This document shows positions 33,973 to 42,006 of a stretch of 64,000 bases of DNA, one piece after another. A program made the translations under genes and the position numbers. The notes beneath the pieces are model-generated. The model did not search any database and was not told the origin of the DNA. It saw nothing but the letters and a program-made list of their open reading frames with translations. Positions within the stretch are counted from its first letter, which is position 1. Every line of letters begins with the position of its first letter. The DNA lies in contig CANCYR010000008.1 of assembly GCA_947382355.1 (NCBI GenBank), positions 21,306 to 85,305 on the forward strand. Reading direction: 5' to 3'. This DNA is from an uncultured Lachnospiraceae bacterium (GTDB lineage Bacteria; Bacillota; Clostridia; Lachnospirales; Lachnospiraceae).

Positions 33973-34884
33973 CTATGCCAGTTCAAGCAGGGTCAGAATC
34001 AGCGCCATGCGCACATAGACGCCGTATTGCACCTGTTTGAAATACACGGCTCTTTCGTCTTCGTCTACTTCAACGGATATTTCGTTTACCCTTGGAAGAG
34101 GGTGGAGCACAAGCATATCCGGTTTGGCAAGCTCCATTTTTTCCTTGTTCAGTATATAGAAATCCTTTAATCTTACATAGTCCTCTTCATTAAAGAAACG
34201 TTCTCTCTGTACCCTTGTCATATACAAAAGGTCCAGTTCCCCCATTACATCCTCAAGGCGGATTACTTCCTTATAGGGGATTCCTTTTTCCTGAAGCATA
34301 TCCGTCACATAATCAGGAATCCTCAGTTCATCAGGGGATATGAAGATAAACTGAATGTTGTCATAGCGGACTAAGGCATGGATTAAGGAGTGAACCGTCC
34401 TGCCAAATTTCAAGTCTCCGCACAGCCCTATGGTAAAGTTGTTCAGCTGCCCTTTTAAAGAGCGGATGGTAAGCAGGTCCGTCAGTGTCTGGGTAGGGTG
34501 CTGATGTCCGCCGTCACCTGCATTGATGACCGGAATGCGTGATTTTGTGGAAGCTACCATTGGCGCACCTTCTTTTGGATGGCGCATGGCGCATATATCC
34601 GCATAACAGGAAATCATGCGGATAGTATCCGATACGCTTTCTCCCTTGGAGGCAGAAGAGGAGCCTGCATCGGAAAAACCGATGACATGGCCGCCTAAAT
34701 TGTACATAGCCGCTTCAAAGCTGAGCCTTGTACGGGTACTTGGCTCATAAAAGCAGGTAGCCAGTTTTTTTCTTTCGCACTTGTTTGCGTATTTTTCAGG
34801 ATTTCTTTCAATATCTCCTGCCAGGTCAAACAGCCTGTCCAGTTCTTCCACTGTAAAGTCCAGTGGGCTCATTAAATGTCTCAT
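33973..34884 (-). CDS. pyrB: Aspartate carbamoyltransferase catalytic chain
   Basis: A 303-residue PyrB that joins carbamoyl phosphate and aspartate in the first committed step of pyrimidine synthesis. The carbamoyl phosphate motif STRTRLSFE starts at S49; [17 protein letters not shown] and the C-terminal HPLPRVNEI aspartate-binding motif are intact. Start ATG 34884 follows GGGAGA at 8 bases. With pyrI it should form the dodecameric enzyme. I see no clear PyrR-type leader in the 140 bases upstream. Confidence 0.97.
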   Translation of the reverse strand: MRHLMSPLDFTVEELDRLFDLAGDIERNPEKYANKCERKKLATCFYEPSTRTRLSFEAAMYNLGGHVIGFSDAGSSSASKGESVSDTIRMISCYADICAMRHPKEGAPMVASTKSRIPVINAGDGGHQHPTQTLTDLLTIRSLKGQLNNFTIGLCGDLKFGRTVHSLIHALVRYDNIQFIFISPDELRIPDYVTDMLQEKGIPYKEVIRLEDVMGELDLLYMTRVQRERFFNEEDYVRLKDFYILNKEKMELAKPDMLVLHPLPRVNEISVEVDEDERAVYFKQVQYGVYVRMALILTLLELA

Positions 34885-34989
34885 AATTGCATCTCCCTTA
34901 TATTGCAGATAGTAGTATGTGAAATTGACATATGCCTTCCGGAATAAAAAAATATATTTCGGATTATTTATGGTTTTAAATCATTCCGT

Positions 34990-35024
34990 AAAAAATCGAA
35001 GAGAAATGAATCTCTTCGATTAAA
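34990..35024 (-). terminator. Intrinsic terminator of the nitroreductase gene
   Basis: A perfect 11-base stem, 34994-35004 with 35011-35021 (AATCGAAGAGA and complement), followed on the minus strand by TTTTTTAC. It begins a few bases after the nitroreductase stop. Confidence 0.88.
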
Positions 35025-35027
35025 ATG

Positions 35028-35567
35028 TCACTGGAAAGAAAGCAGCTCTTCCACCGGCTTTCTTTTGGGGGCTGTGGGAGCCTCATCAGGAAAACCGACG
35101 GGAATCAGCGCTATCAGTTCCCGATCCTCCGGAATATGTAATAAATCTACGATTTTGTCTTCATCAAAAATACCCATAATAACCGTGCCGAGTCCCTTTT
35201 CATAAGCAGCCAGACAAAAGGTCTGGGAAGCCACGCCGGCATCAAACATCTGCCATGTATCCTTTCGATGGGTAGTAAAGGAACCATCTCTTTCATAACC
35301 GCATCTGTTCTTAATAACGGTTACCGCAATCACCATGGGAGCATTTTTGATAATCGTCCCGTTGCCCGGATAAAGGGAAGTGCAGTCCTCTGCAATTTTA
35401 TCCTTTAGTGTGCCTTCCACTGCAATATAGCGGACGGTCTGTGAATGCTTCCAGCTGGGCGAATAGGAAGCGGCTTCCACAACGGAAGCAAGCAGGTCGT
35501 GGTCTATAAGTTCCGGTTTGAATCTGCGGATGCTTCTACGGCCTTTGATACAATCTGATGCAATCAT
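35028..35567 (-). CDS. Nitroreductase family protein
   Basis: A 179-residue FMN-dependent NAD(P)H oxidoreductase of the nitroreductase family. The FMN phosphate-binding start IKGRRSIRRFKPE, the central SPSWKHSQTVRYIAV and the GLGTVIMGIFDEDKI segment, which contacts FMN, are visible; the C-terminal IPVGFPDEAPTAPKRKPVEEL is typical. The physiological substrate in these anaerobes is usually unknown. Start ATG 35567 follows AAAGGAGG. It is a single-gene unit with its own terminator. Confidence 0.9.
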   Translation of the reverse strand: MIASDCIKGRRSIRRFKPELIDHDLLASVVEAASYSPSWKHSQTVRYIAVEGTLKDKIAEDCTSLYPGNGTIIKNAPMVIAVTVIKNRCGYERDGSFTTHRKDTWQMFDAGVASQTFCLAAYEKGLGTVIMGIFDEDKIVDLLHIPEDRELIALIPVGFPDEAPTAPKRKPVEELLSFQ

Positions 35568-35922
35568 GAAATACCTCCTTTACTATTTTGGATTTGAAAA
35601 ATCCCGTTAAGTAATCATAGCATACAATGTAAAAGCTTTCAATGAGAAAAATGAATTATTCAGGGAAACAGGTAACAGTTCAGCCCTCAGCCGGTTCTGA
35701 TTCCTGTGCGGGAAGGCTGAGGGCTGAACTGTTACGGAAAATTATCGGGGAAAAACTGAGTGCCGGGCTGTTGCCCGCAAAAGCCGCACTTCAAAATAAC
35801 GTTGATAAGTATTTGTAACGGGGAAAATGTTCATGTAGTATTTTAAAAGAAAAAATGTTATACTAATCCATAACAGAATATGCAATTATCTATATGCAGG
35901 AAAAAGAAAGAGGAGAAAGCAC
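35568..35922. other. Intergenic region with long inverted repeat
   Basis: Non-coding stretch between divergent genes. It holds the 21-base perfect inverted repeat (35672-35735) and a smaller hairpin CGGGC/GCCCG (35764-35768 with 35773-35777). A possible -10 box TATACT (35856-35861) for the PH-domain gene has no convincing -35. No gene is supported. Confidence 0.6.
35672..35735. repeat. Perfect 21-base inverted repeat
   Basis: The arms 35672-35692 and 35715-35735 are exact reverse complements, separated by 22 bases. Each arm contains the CTGAACTGTTAC motif also seen at 16834-16845. There is no T-run, so it is not a simple terminator; it looks like a REP- or MITE-like element. Confidence 0.9.
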
Positions 35923-36288
35923 ATGGAATTTTCAGAAAGAAAAAGAATTTTGTTTTTCGGACTGCCCTGGACATTTACCCAATATACCATAAAAGAGGAT
36001 ATGATAAACATAAAGGCAGGTCTTCTTAAGACCATTGAAGACGATTGCTATATGTATAAAGTTCAGGATGTACAATTGGAAACGACCCTGCTTGAGAGAA
36101 TATTCGGGCTTGGTACGGTGGTATGCTTTACAGGAGACAGTACCCATCAGAAATTGTGTCTGGTACATATTAAAAATGCAAAGGCAGTGAAGGATTTTAT
36201 TTTAGAGGCTTCTGAAAAGGCAAGGATGAAGAGGCGGACGCTTAACACTTTGGATATCGGCAGCGCTGCAATGGATGAGCTGGATTAA
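35923..36288 (+). CDS. Bacterial PH-domain protein
   Basis: A 121-residue soluble protein that matches the bacterial pleckstrin-homology (bPH, DUF304-like) fold: alternating strands such as RILFFGLPWTFTQYTIKEDMINI, DDCYMYKVQDVQLETTLLERIFGLGTVVCFTG and a C-terminal helix (AVKDFILEASEKARMKR). No membrane helix is present, unlike YdbS/YdbT. Its ligand is unknown. Start ATG 35923 follows AGAGGAGAA. A strong terminator lies 10 bases downstream, so it is monocistronic. Confidence 0.75.
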   Translation: MEFSERKRILFFGLPWTFTQYTIKEDMINIKAGLLKTIEDDCYMYKVQDVQLETTLLERIFGLGTVVCFTGDSTHQKLCLVHIKNAKAVKDFILEASEKARMKRRTLNTLDIGSAAMDELD

Positions 36289-36298
36289 GGAATGGATG

Positions 36299-36355
36299 AA
36301 ACGCCCTGCATGGAACAGAAAAATTTCTGACTATGCAGGGCGTTTCGGTGCTTTT
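36299..36355. terminator. Intrinsic terminator between converging genes
   Basis: A 13-base perfect stem, 36299-36311 with 36333-36345 (AAACGCCCTGCAT and complement), then a GC step and TTTTATTATT. It separates the PH-domain gene from the converging XRE gene. Confidence 0.85.
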
Positions 36356-36356
36356 A

Positions 36357-36851
36357 TTATTCTGATTCATATCCGTCCAGATATTTCATTGCCCACAGCT
36401 TCAGCGCCTGGGCATTTTCGGAAATGCGCTCCAGTGATTCCAAAACCGCATGGAATTCCGGTTTTTCAGAATCATCAATAATACCGTCAGCAGCAATTTT
36501 AATCAGGCTGCGCCTGAGCTCATTAATATTGGTGGTGGAGCCAAGCACTTTCAGAATCAGCCTGTCGAATTCCGTAATATTCACTTCCTGAATGGTCAGC
36601 CTGCCTATAGGACATTCTCTGGCACAATACTGATTGCAGAGCTCCGGCATGTGATAGGCTTTTGATAAAGTAAGGACTTCATCCGGGTAGGGTATTACCG
36701 TGCCAAGCTCAATTCTGGCCAGTCTGGTGCGGTCTATTCCAATTGCCTCGGCAGCAGTTTCCCTGCTGTTAAAGATAGTATTTTCTTTGGCAGCCTGATA
36801 ACGTGCAATACAAAATACATTATCAGCGGCTTTCGTGGCTTTTTTGCCCAT
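36357..36851 (-). CDS. XRE-family helix-turn-helix regulator
   Basis: A 164-residue protein. The N-terminal half is a Cro/C1-type helix-turn-helix (ARYQAAKENTIFNSRETAAEAIGIDRTRLARIELGTVIPYPDEVLTLSKAYHMP). A four-cysteine stretch follows (CNQYCARECPI), then a helical C-terminal domain of unknown role. The cysteines could bind a metal or sense redox state; this is inference. Start ATG 36851 follows GGGGGGAT. It converges on the PH-domain gene and diverges from the short gene at 36932. Confidence 0.85.
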   Translation of the reverse strand: MGKKATKAADNVFCIARYQAAKENTIFNSRETAAEAIGIDRTRLARIELGTVIPYPDEVLTLSKAYHMPELCNQYCARECPIGRLTIQEVNITEFDRLILKVLGSTTNINELRRSLIKIAADGIIDDSEKPEFHAVLESLERISENAQALKLWAMKYLDGYESE

Positions 36852-36931
36852 GTATTTTATCCCCCCTGTAGTATAAAATATGATTCAAAAGTAATTATAC
36901 CACAAAAGAGAAAGAGCGGGTAGAATATGAT

Positions 36932-37069
36932 ATGAAAGCAAAAAGAAACGGGATTCGATTTGTTATTTTTATGGCTGCATTTGTTGATGGATATAGAGTA
37001 GTAAAAGAGATGGCGGATGATTTCAACAGGAACGGTTTATTTGAAAAAAATGAGGGGGACTATTTTTAG
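36932..37069 (+). CDS. Possible 45-residue small protein
   Basis: ATG 36932 to TAG 37069 gives MKAKRNGIRFVIFMAAFVDGYRVVKEMADD and a charged tail. A short hydrophobic stretch (RFVIFMAAFV) could insert in the membrane. The ribosome binding site (GAGCGGG) is weak and distant. A strong terminator follows 47 bases later, which suggests a real transcript here. No family recognised; it could be a chance frame. Confidence 0.4.
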   Translation: MKAKRNGIRFVIFMAAFVDGYRVVKEMADDFNRNGLFEKNEGDYF

Positions 37070-37114
37070 ATTCCATCTTCAAATGTGGTACAATAACAGG
37101 ATTGACTAAACTCT

Positions 37115-37151
37115 CAAAAAAGGCGGCTGTAGACAAACAGCCGCCTTTTTC
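37115..37151. terminator. Bidirectional intrinsic terminator
   Basis: AAAAAGGCGGCTGT pairs with ACAGCCGCCTTTTT around AGACAA (37116-37150), with T-runs in both directions. It serves the small gene on the plus strand and the permease-like gene on the minus strand. Confidence 0.9.
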
Positions 37152-37161
37152 AGGGAGGATA

Positions 37162-37548
37162 TTAGGAATTACGATTTAGGAGGTATTCGTATAAAAGACC
37201 GGTTCCAAACCAATAGGGGGCATAGTCTAAACGAATGACACCATCAATATTATAAGGAGAGTGTTCGTAATTCCATGGGCACAAATCGTTCTTTTTCAGA
37301 AACTTGCCCGTGATGAATTCAGTTAAAAAAATACAAAAGGTGTAAATACTGCCGCGCAGTAAGAAGGGCTTTCCTTTCAGAAGTCTGGAAATAGGCATCA
37401 GGAACACCGCCATTCCGTATATGGGGAACATCCAAAGGGAAGTGTTCCCTTTTAAACGTTTATCGGAACCTTTCATATTTGATGTGGCTGTAAATATGAT
37501 TTCCAGGCACCAGCCCACCGTGCCGCATTCTATGAATTTTTTTATCAT
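37162..37548 (-). CDS. Small membrane protein of the putative ABC-transporter permease (CmpB-like) family
   Basis: A 128-residue membrane protein with about three helices. GTVGWCLEIIFT near the N-terminus, SLWMFPIYGMAVFL, LRGSIYTFCIFLTEFITG and the ending CPWNY...VIRLDYAPYWFGTGLLYEYL match the pfam06541-like putative permease family widespread in Clostridia. The name ABC permease is historical; no ATPase partner is near. Start ATG 37548 has no strong ribosome binding site. Function unknown. Confidence 0.72.
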   Translation of the reverse strand: MIKKFIECGTVGWCLEIIFTATSNMKGSDKRLKGNTSLWMFPIYGMAVFLMPISRLLKGKPFLLRGSIYTFCIFLTEFITGKFLKKNDLCPWNYEHSPYNIDGVIRLDYAPYWFGTGLLYEYLLNRNS

Positions 37549-37791
37549 ATGGATAGTATTGGGCGGTTTTATTTAAAATATACATGCTATAAAAAATTTT
37601 GCTGCGGGCATTGTGAAAATTTTCATTAAGCAGTATGCCATAAAAAATATACAGAACAATATTTTGGCATAATGAAAAAAGGTTTCGGCATAAGTCCCAA
37701 ATATGAAAAATGTTATGGCGTGCACATAGAAAATGGTATATGATAGGAAAGAACAAAACAGAAGAGCTGTTGGAAAGGAAGACTTTCGTTT

Positions 37792-39150
37792 ATGAATTAT
37801 AAAGAAGCAGTTGCTTACATAGAAGAGGTACAGGCATACGGCAGCGTGCTGGGGCTTGAAAATATTGCAAACCTTTGCAGAAGGCTTGGCAATCCCCAAA
37901 AGGATTTAAAATTCATCCACATTGCAGGCACCAACGGGAAAGGCTCCGTACTGGCATTTGTATCCACTGTGCTTACAAAGGCAGGGTACAAGGTGGGGCG
38001 TTATATTTCACCCACCATTTTCGACTATAGGGAGCGTATCCAGATAAACGGAAGGATGATTTCCAAGCAGGCGCTTGGCGCTTATATGGGCAGGATAAAG
38101 GAGGCATGTGATGCCATGGCAGAGGAGGGACTGCCCCATCCCACCATATTTGAGATGGAAACAGCCATGGGATTTTTGTATTTTAAGGAAAAGGGCTGCG
38201 ATATGGTAGTGCTGGAAACCGGGCTTGGAGGCATTACCGATGCCACCAATGTAATAGAAAATACAGTAGTGGCAGTTCTTACCTCCATCAGCAAAGACCA
38301 TATGGGCTTTCTGGGGGACAATCTGGAAGAAATTGCGAAAAAGAAGGCTGGAATCGTAAAAAAAGGCTGTCTGGCAGTCACTTCCCGTCAGGAGCCATCC
38401 GTCAGGAAGGTTTTGGAAGAGGCATGTAAGAGCAGGGGTGCGGAGCTTTTTTGGGCGGATGTTTCCAAGGCGGGGGCTGTAAAGCATGGCATAAAAAAGC
38501 AGAGCTTTTCTTATAAGGAATATAAAAAAATAGAAATATCCATGGCAGGCACCTATCAGATAGAAAATGCAGTGACCGCAATAGAAGTTATAAGGGCGTT
38601 AAAACAGGAGGGCTATGCCATAGAGGACCGGGCAGTGTACGAGGGTATGGCAGAAGCCGTCTGGACGGGAAGGTTTTCTGTCATAAGCCAAAAGCCTTTA
38701 TTTATCGTGGATGGCGCCCACAATGAGGACGGCGCCAAAAAACTGGCGGATTCTTTGTCCTTTTATTTTACAAACAGGAAAATTATTTATATAATGGGAG
38801 TGCTTGGGGATAAGGAATATGGAAAGATAATTGAAAACACCTGTTTTCTGGCTGACAGCATTTTAACTATAAAGCCTCCTCACAATGAACGGGCATTAGA
38901 GGCTTATGAGCTGGCAAAGGAAGCGGCAAAATACCACAGGAATGTAACTGCCCTTGACAGTCTGGAGGAGGCTGTGGAGCTTAGCCTTTTAATGGCGGAA
39001 AAGGACAGGGACACGGTGATTGCAGCTTTTGGTTCCCTTTCCTTTTTGGGAGAACTGATAACCATACTGGAGCATAAAAAGGAGCTTCAAAAGGATTGCC
39101 ATGGAAAACAGCCGGAATCCGGGCAGAAGATTCCTGACAGGAACAAATAA
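37792..39150 (+). CDS. folC: Folylpolyglutamate / dihydrofolate synthase
   Basis: A 452-residue Mur-ligase-like FolC that adds glutamate to dihydropteroate or folates using ATP. The P-loop [30 protein letters not shown], the [13 protein letters not shown] motif and the C-terminal [11 protein letters not shown] are intact. The C-terminal end is basic and longer than usual by some 15 residues. It begins the folate gene set; folE follows 38 bases later. Start ATG 37792 lies behind AAAGGAA. Confidence 0.95.
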   Translation: MNYKEAVAYIEEVQAYGSVLGLENIANLCRRLGNPQKDLKFIHIAGTNGKGSVLAFVSTVLTKAGYKVGRYISPTIFDYRERIQINGRMISKQALGAYMGRIKEACDAMAEEGLPHPTIFEMETAMGFLYFKEKGCDMVVLETGLGGITDATNVIENTVVAVLTSISKDHMGFLGDNLEEIAKKKAGIVKKGCLAVTSRQEPSVRKVLEEACKSRGAELFWADVSKAGAVKHGIKKQSFSYKEYKKIEISMAGTYQIENAVTAIEVIRALKQEGYAIEDRAVYEGMAEAVWTGRFSVISQKPLFIVDGAHNEDGAKKLADSLSFYFTNRKIIYIMGVLGDKEYGKIIENTCFLADSILTIKPPHNERALEAYELAKEAAKYHRNVTALDSLEEAVELSLLMAEKDRDTVIAAFGSLSFLGELITILEHKKELQKDCHGKQPESGQKIPDRNK

Positions 39151-39188
39151 GGAGTAAAAAGAAATTCAATACAGCAGGAGTGATTTTC

Positions 39189-39746
39189 ATGATAGATAAA
39201 AATAAGATTGAAGAAGGAGTGCGCCTTTTATTAGAAGGAATCGGCGAGGATATAAACAGGGAAGGGCTTGTAGAAACGCCGGCGCGCATTGCCAGAATGT
39301 ATGAAGAGATTTTTGCAGGCATGGAAGAGACCCCGAAAACCCATTTATCCAAGACCTTTCATGCCAAAAACAATGAAATGGTACTGGAAAAGGATATCGT
39401 ATTTTATTCTATGTGCGAGCATCATTTTATGCCCTTTTACGGAAAAGCCCATGTGGCTTATATTCCCGATGGTAAGGTAGTGGGTTTAAGCAAGCTGGCA
39501 AGGACGGTTGAGGTGTTTGCAAAGCGGCCCCAGCTTCAGGAGCAGATGACGGAGCAGATTGCAGAGGCGCTTATGGCGGATTTAGGAGCAAGGGGCGCTA
39601 TGGTAGTCATAGAAGCGGAGCACATGTGCATGACCATGCGGGGAGTGAAAAAACCCGGCAGTAAAACAGTGACTGTAGTGGCAAAAGGTGAGTTTCGGGA
39701 CAATGAAAAGCTGCAAAACAGCTTTTATCAAATGCTTAAGCTATAG
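39189..39746 (+). CDS. folE: GTP cyclohydrolase I
   Basis: A 185-residue FolE, which converts GTP to 7,8-dihydroneopterin triphosphate. Zinc and active-site residues are seen in [22 protein letters not shown] (key CEHH) and in HMCMTMRGV; the [21 protein letters not shown] segment is the family signature. Start ATG 39189 follows CAGGAG at 8 bases; the GTG at 39180 overlaps that site. It lies between folC and the HD-domain gene in the folate operon. Confidence 0.97.
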   Translation: MIDKNKIEEGVRLLLEGIGEDINREGLVETPARIARMYEEIFAGMEETPKTHLSKTFHAKNNEMVLEKDIVFYSMCEHHFMPFYGKAHVAYIPDGKVVGLSKLARTVEVFAKRPQLQEQMTEQIAEALMADLGARGAMVVIEAEHMCMTMRGVKKPGSKTVTVVAKGEFRDNEKLQNSFYQMLKL

Positions 39747-39760
39747 GATCGGAGAAGGAC

Positions 39761-40243
39761 ATGGAGCGGATTCAGAAGATTATCCAACATCCTCTTTATA
39801 AAGAGTATACCGGGAAAATCAGGGAATGGGAAAAGGACAGGCCCTTTTGCAGGCATGATTATGTGCATTTTCTAAATGTGGCAAGGCTGGCAATGATTAT
39901 AAAGCTAAAGGAAAATATAGATGTGCCCCAGGAGCTTGTTTATGCAGCGGCTCTTGTTCATGACATTGGAAGGCATATTCAGTATGAAACGGGAAGGGAC
40001 CATGCACTTGAAAGCGGAAGACTTGCTCCGCCTGTTTTGAAAGCGGCAGGATTTTCCCGGGGTGAGACGGATATGATTATTGAGGCTGTTGTAAATCACA
40101 GAAATGAAGCTGTAAAAGAGGAAAAAAATTTAAAAGGGCTTCTTTACAGAGCGGACAAGCTCAGCCGGGAATGTTATTTTTGTGAGGTGAACCAGTTGTG
40201 TGACTGGAAGGAAGGAAAGAAAAATGAAACATTACTCTTGTAG
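39761..40243 (+). CDS. HD-domain phosphohydrolase in the folate operon
   Basis: A 160-residue HD-domain protein. The metal site is formed by the first His (CRHDYVHFLNVARLA), the HD pair in ALVHDIGRH, the later histidines and the final Asp in YRADKLSRECYFC. HD proteins hydrolyse phosphate esters of nucleotides or related molecules. It sits between folE and folP, exactly where the operon lacks a dihydroneopterin triphosphate phosphatase, so it may remove phosphate groups in that step. This is inference. Start ATG 39761 follows GGAGAAGG, 15 bases after folE. Confidence 0.85.
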   Translation: MERIQKIIQHPLYKEYTGKIREWEKDRPFCRHDYVHFLNVARLAMIIKLKENIDVPQELVYAAALVHDIGRHIQYETGRDHALESGRLAPPVLKAAGFSRGETDMIIEAVVNHRNEAVKEEKNLKGLLYRADKLSRECYFCEVNQLCDWKEGKKNETLLL

Positions 40244-40323
40244 GAAAAGGGCAGGAGTGTAGCGGCAGGGTGTTGCGCAAGTATCTAAAAAAGATTGTAC
40301 ATGCAAAAGGAGAATAAGAATCC

Positions 40324-41136
40324 ATGAAAATCGGAAACAGAGAATTTGACTTGAAAAATCAGACGTACATAATGGGAATTTTAAACGTGACGCCCGATTC
40401 TTTTTCAGATGGAGGAAGGTTTAATGAAATGGATAAAGCCCTGTTCCATGTGGAAGAAATGATAAAGGACGGAGCGGCAATTATTGATGTGGGCGGAGAG
40501 TCTACCAGGCCGGGCCATAAGGTGGTGCCGGATGAGGAGGAAATAGAAAGAGTAACACCTGTTATTGAAGGAATCAAATCCAGATTTGATATTCCCGTAT
40601 CGCTGGATACTTATAAAGGAAATGTGGCAAAAGCGGGAATTGCGGCAGGGGCGGATATGATCAATGATATATGGGGGCTTAAGCATGATAATCTGCTGGC
40701 AGGCATAATTGCAGAGAGCAAAATGCCCTGCTGCCTTATGCACAATAGAAAGGAGCCGGACTATACCGATTATTTAAAGGACGTATTGACGGATTTGTCA
40801 GAAACTGTAAGGCTGGCAGAGGAAGCGGGAATTGATGAGGGGAAAATCATACTGGACCCGGGAGTGGGCTTTGGCAAGACTTATGAGAATAATCTGGAAA
40901 TCCTTCGTTGTCTGGAAGAGCTTCATACTTTTGGATATCCCATTCTCCTTGGCACATCAAGAAAATCGGTAATCGGGCTTACGTTGAATCTGCCGGTGGA
41001 GGAGCGGTTAGAGGGCACCCTGGTGACCACTGTGTTTGGGGTGATAAAGGGGTGTTCCATCATAAGAGTTCATGATGTAAAGGAAAATGTACGTGCAGTC
41101 AGGATGGCAAGGGCGATTCTTGGAAAAGTGGGGTGA
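40324..41136 (+). CDS. folP: Dihydropteroate synthase
   Basis: A 270-residue FolP, the sulfonamide target, joining 4-aminobenzoate to the pterin pyrophosphate. Signature blocks are GILNVTPDSFSDGGRF, IIDVGGESTRPG, AGADMINDIWG, ILDPGVGFGKT and LGTSRKSVIG. Length and motifs are complete. It starts behind AAAGGAGAAT, 80 bases after the HD gene, and ends 26 bases before the FolB-FolK start. Confidence 0.97.
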   Translation: MKIGNREFDLKNQTYIMGILNVTPDSFSDGGRFNEMDKALFHVEEMIKDGAAIIDVGGESTRPGHKVVPDEEEIERVTPVIEGIKSRFDIPVSLDTYKGNVAKAGIAAGADMINDIWGLKHDNLLAGIIAESKMPCCLMHNRKEPDYTDYLKDVLTDLSETVRLAEEAGIDEGKIILDPGVGFGKTYENNLEILRCLEELHTFGYPILLGTSRKSVIGLTLNLPVEERLEGTLVTTVFGVIKGCSIIRVHDVKENVRAVRMARAILGKVG

Positions 41137-41162
41137 TGTTTATGAAAGGCGAGGAAAAAGCT

Positions 41163-41987
41163 ATGGACTATATTAAAATTACAAACCTGGAAGTGTTTGC
41201 CCATCACGGGGTATTTCCGGAAGAAAATGAAAACGGGCAGAATTTTTATGTAAACGCCAAATTGTATTTATCTACCAGAAGCGCCGGAGTTTCGGACGAG
41301 CTTTCCACCTCCGTGGATTATGGGCAGGTCTGTGAACGGATTCACAGCCATATGTGTCAGCATACCTACAAATTAATAGAGACGGCAGCGGAACAGGTGG
41401 CAGCGGAGATTTTTGAATGCTATCCTTTAGTGGAAAGGCTGCAGCTGGAAATATGCAAGCCAAATGCCCCCATTACCCTGCCTTTTGAAAATGTATCAGT
41501 CACTATAGAACGGGGCTGGCAGAGAGCCTTTGTGGCTTTTGGCTCCAATATGGGGGACAAAAGAGCATATATAGAGGAGGCTCTTAAGGCGATAGAGGAG
41601 CATAAGCAGATAAGGGTGAAAAAGGTTTCTGATTTTTATGAGACAAAGCCCTATGGAGGCGTGGAACAGGAGGATTTTCTAAACGGCGTGGTTATGTTTG
41701 ACACGCTTTTGTATCCAAAGGAGCTGCTTGTATTCCTGCAGGATTTGGAAAAAAGGGCAGGAAGGGAAAGGCTTGTGCACTGGGGACCAAGGACTTTGGA
41801 TTTAGATATTCTGTTTTATGGCAGCAGGATTTTGTGTGAGGAGGATTTGACTGTCCCCCACCCGGATATGAAGAACCGGGACTTTGTATTAAAGCCAATG
41901 GCAGAAATCGCACCTCATTTTATCCATCCGGTTTACGGAAAAAGCATGAAGGAGATGCTTCAGGAGCTGAATCAAAAAGAAAGCTGA
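41163..41987 (+). CDS. folB/folK: Dihydroneopterin aldolase - HPPK fusion
   Basis: A 274-residue bifunctional enzyme. Residues 1-118 are FolB (MDYIKITNLEVFAHHGVFPEEN, VDYGQVCERIHSHM), which makes 6-hydroxymethyl-dihydropterin. The rest is FolK (AFVAFGSNMGDKRAYIEEAL, FYETKPYGGVEQEDFLNGVV, RVHWGPRTLDLDILFYG, seen as RLVHWGPRTLDLDILFYG), which adds pyrophosphate. The product feeds FolP. Start ATG 41163 fits the FolB N-terminus and follows GAGG; in-frame starts from 41133 overlap folP. It ends at a terminator shared with the converging flippase gene. Confidence 0.95.
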   Translation: MDYIKITNLEVFAHHGVFPEENENGQNFYVNAKLYLSTRSAGVSDELSTSVDYGQVCERIHSHMCQHTYKLIETAAEQVAAEIFECYPLVERLQLEICKPNAPITLPFENVSVTIERGWQRAFVAFGSNMGDKRAYIEEALKAIEEHKQIRVKKVSDFYETKPYGGVEQEDFLNGVVMFDTLLYPKELLVFLQDLEKRAGRERLVHWGPRTLDLDILFYGSRILCEEDLTVPHPDMKNRDFVLKPMAEIAPHFIHPVYGKSMKEMLQELNQKES

Positions 41988-42006
41988 TTCAGCTTTCTTT
42001 TTTTGA
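41972..42006. terminator. Bidirectional intrinsic terminator
   Basis: AAAAAGAAAGCTGA pairs with TCAGCTTTCTTTTT (about 41975-42004). The stop codons of both converging genes lie in or next to the stem. Confidence 0.85.

Noticed and set aside
34885..34993. PyrR-type attenuator ahead of pyrB
   Set aside because: The only strong hairpin nearby is the nitroreductase terminator; no anti-terminator or PyrR-binding loop could be made out.
37549..37791. Tetrahydrofolate riboswitch upstream of folC
   Set aside because: The AT-rich leader has small hairpins with GGCAT/ATGCC arms but none of the conserved THF riboswitch blocks.
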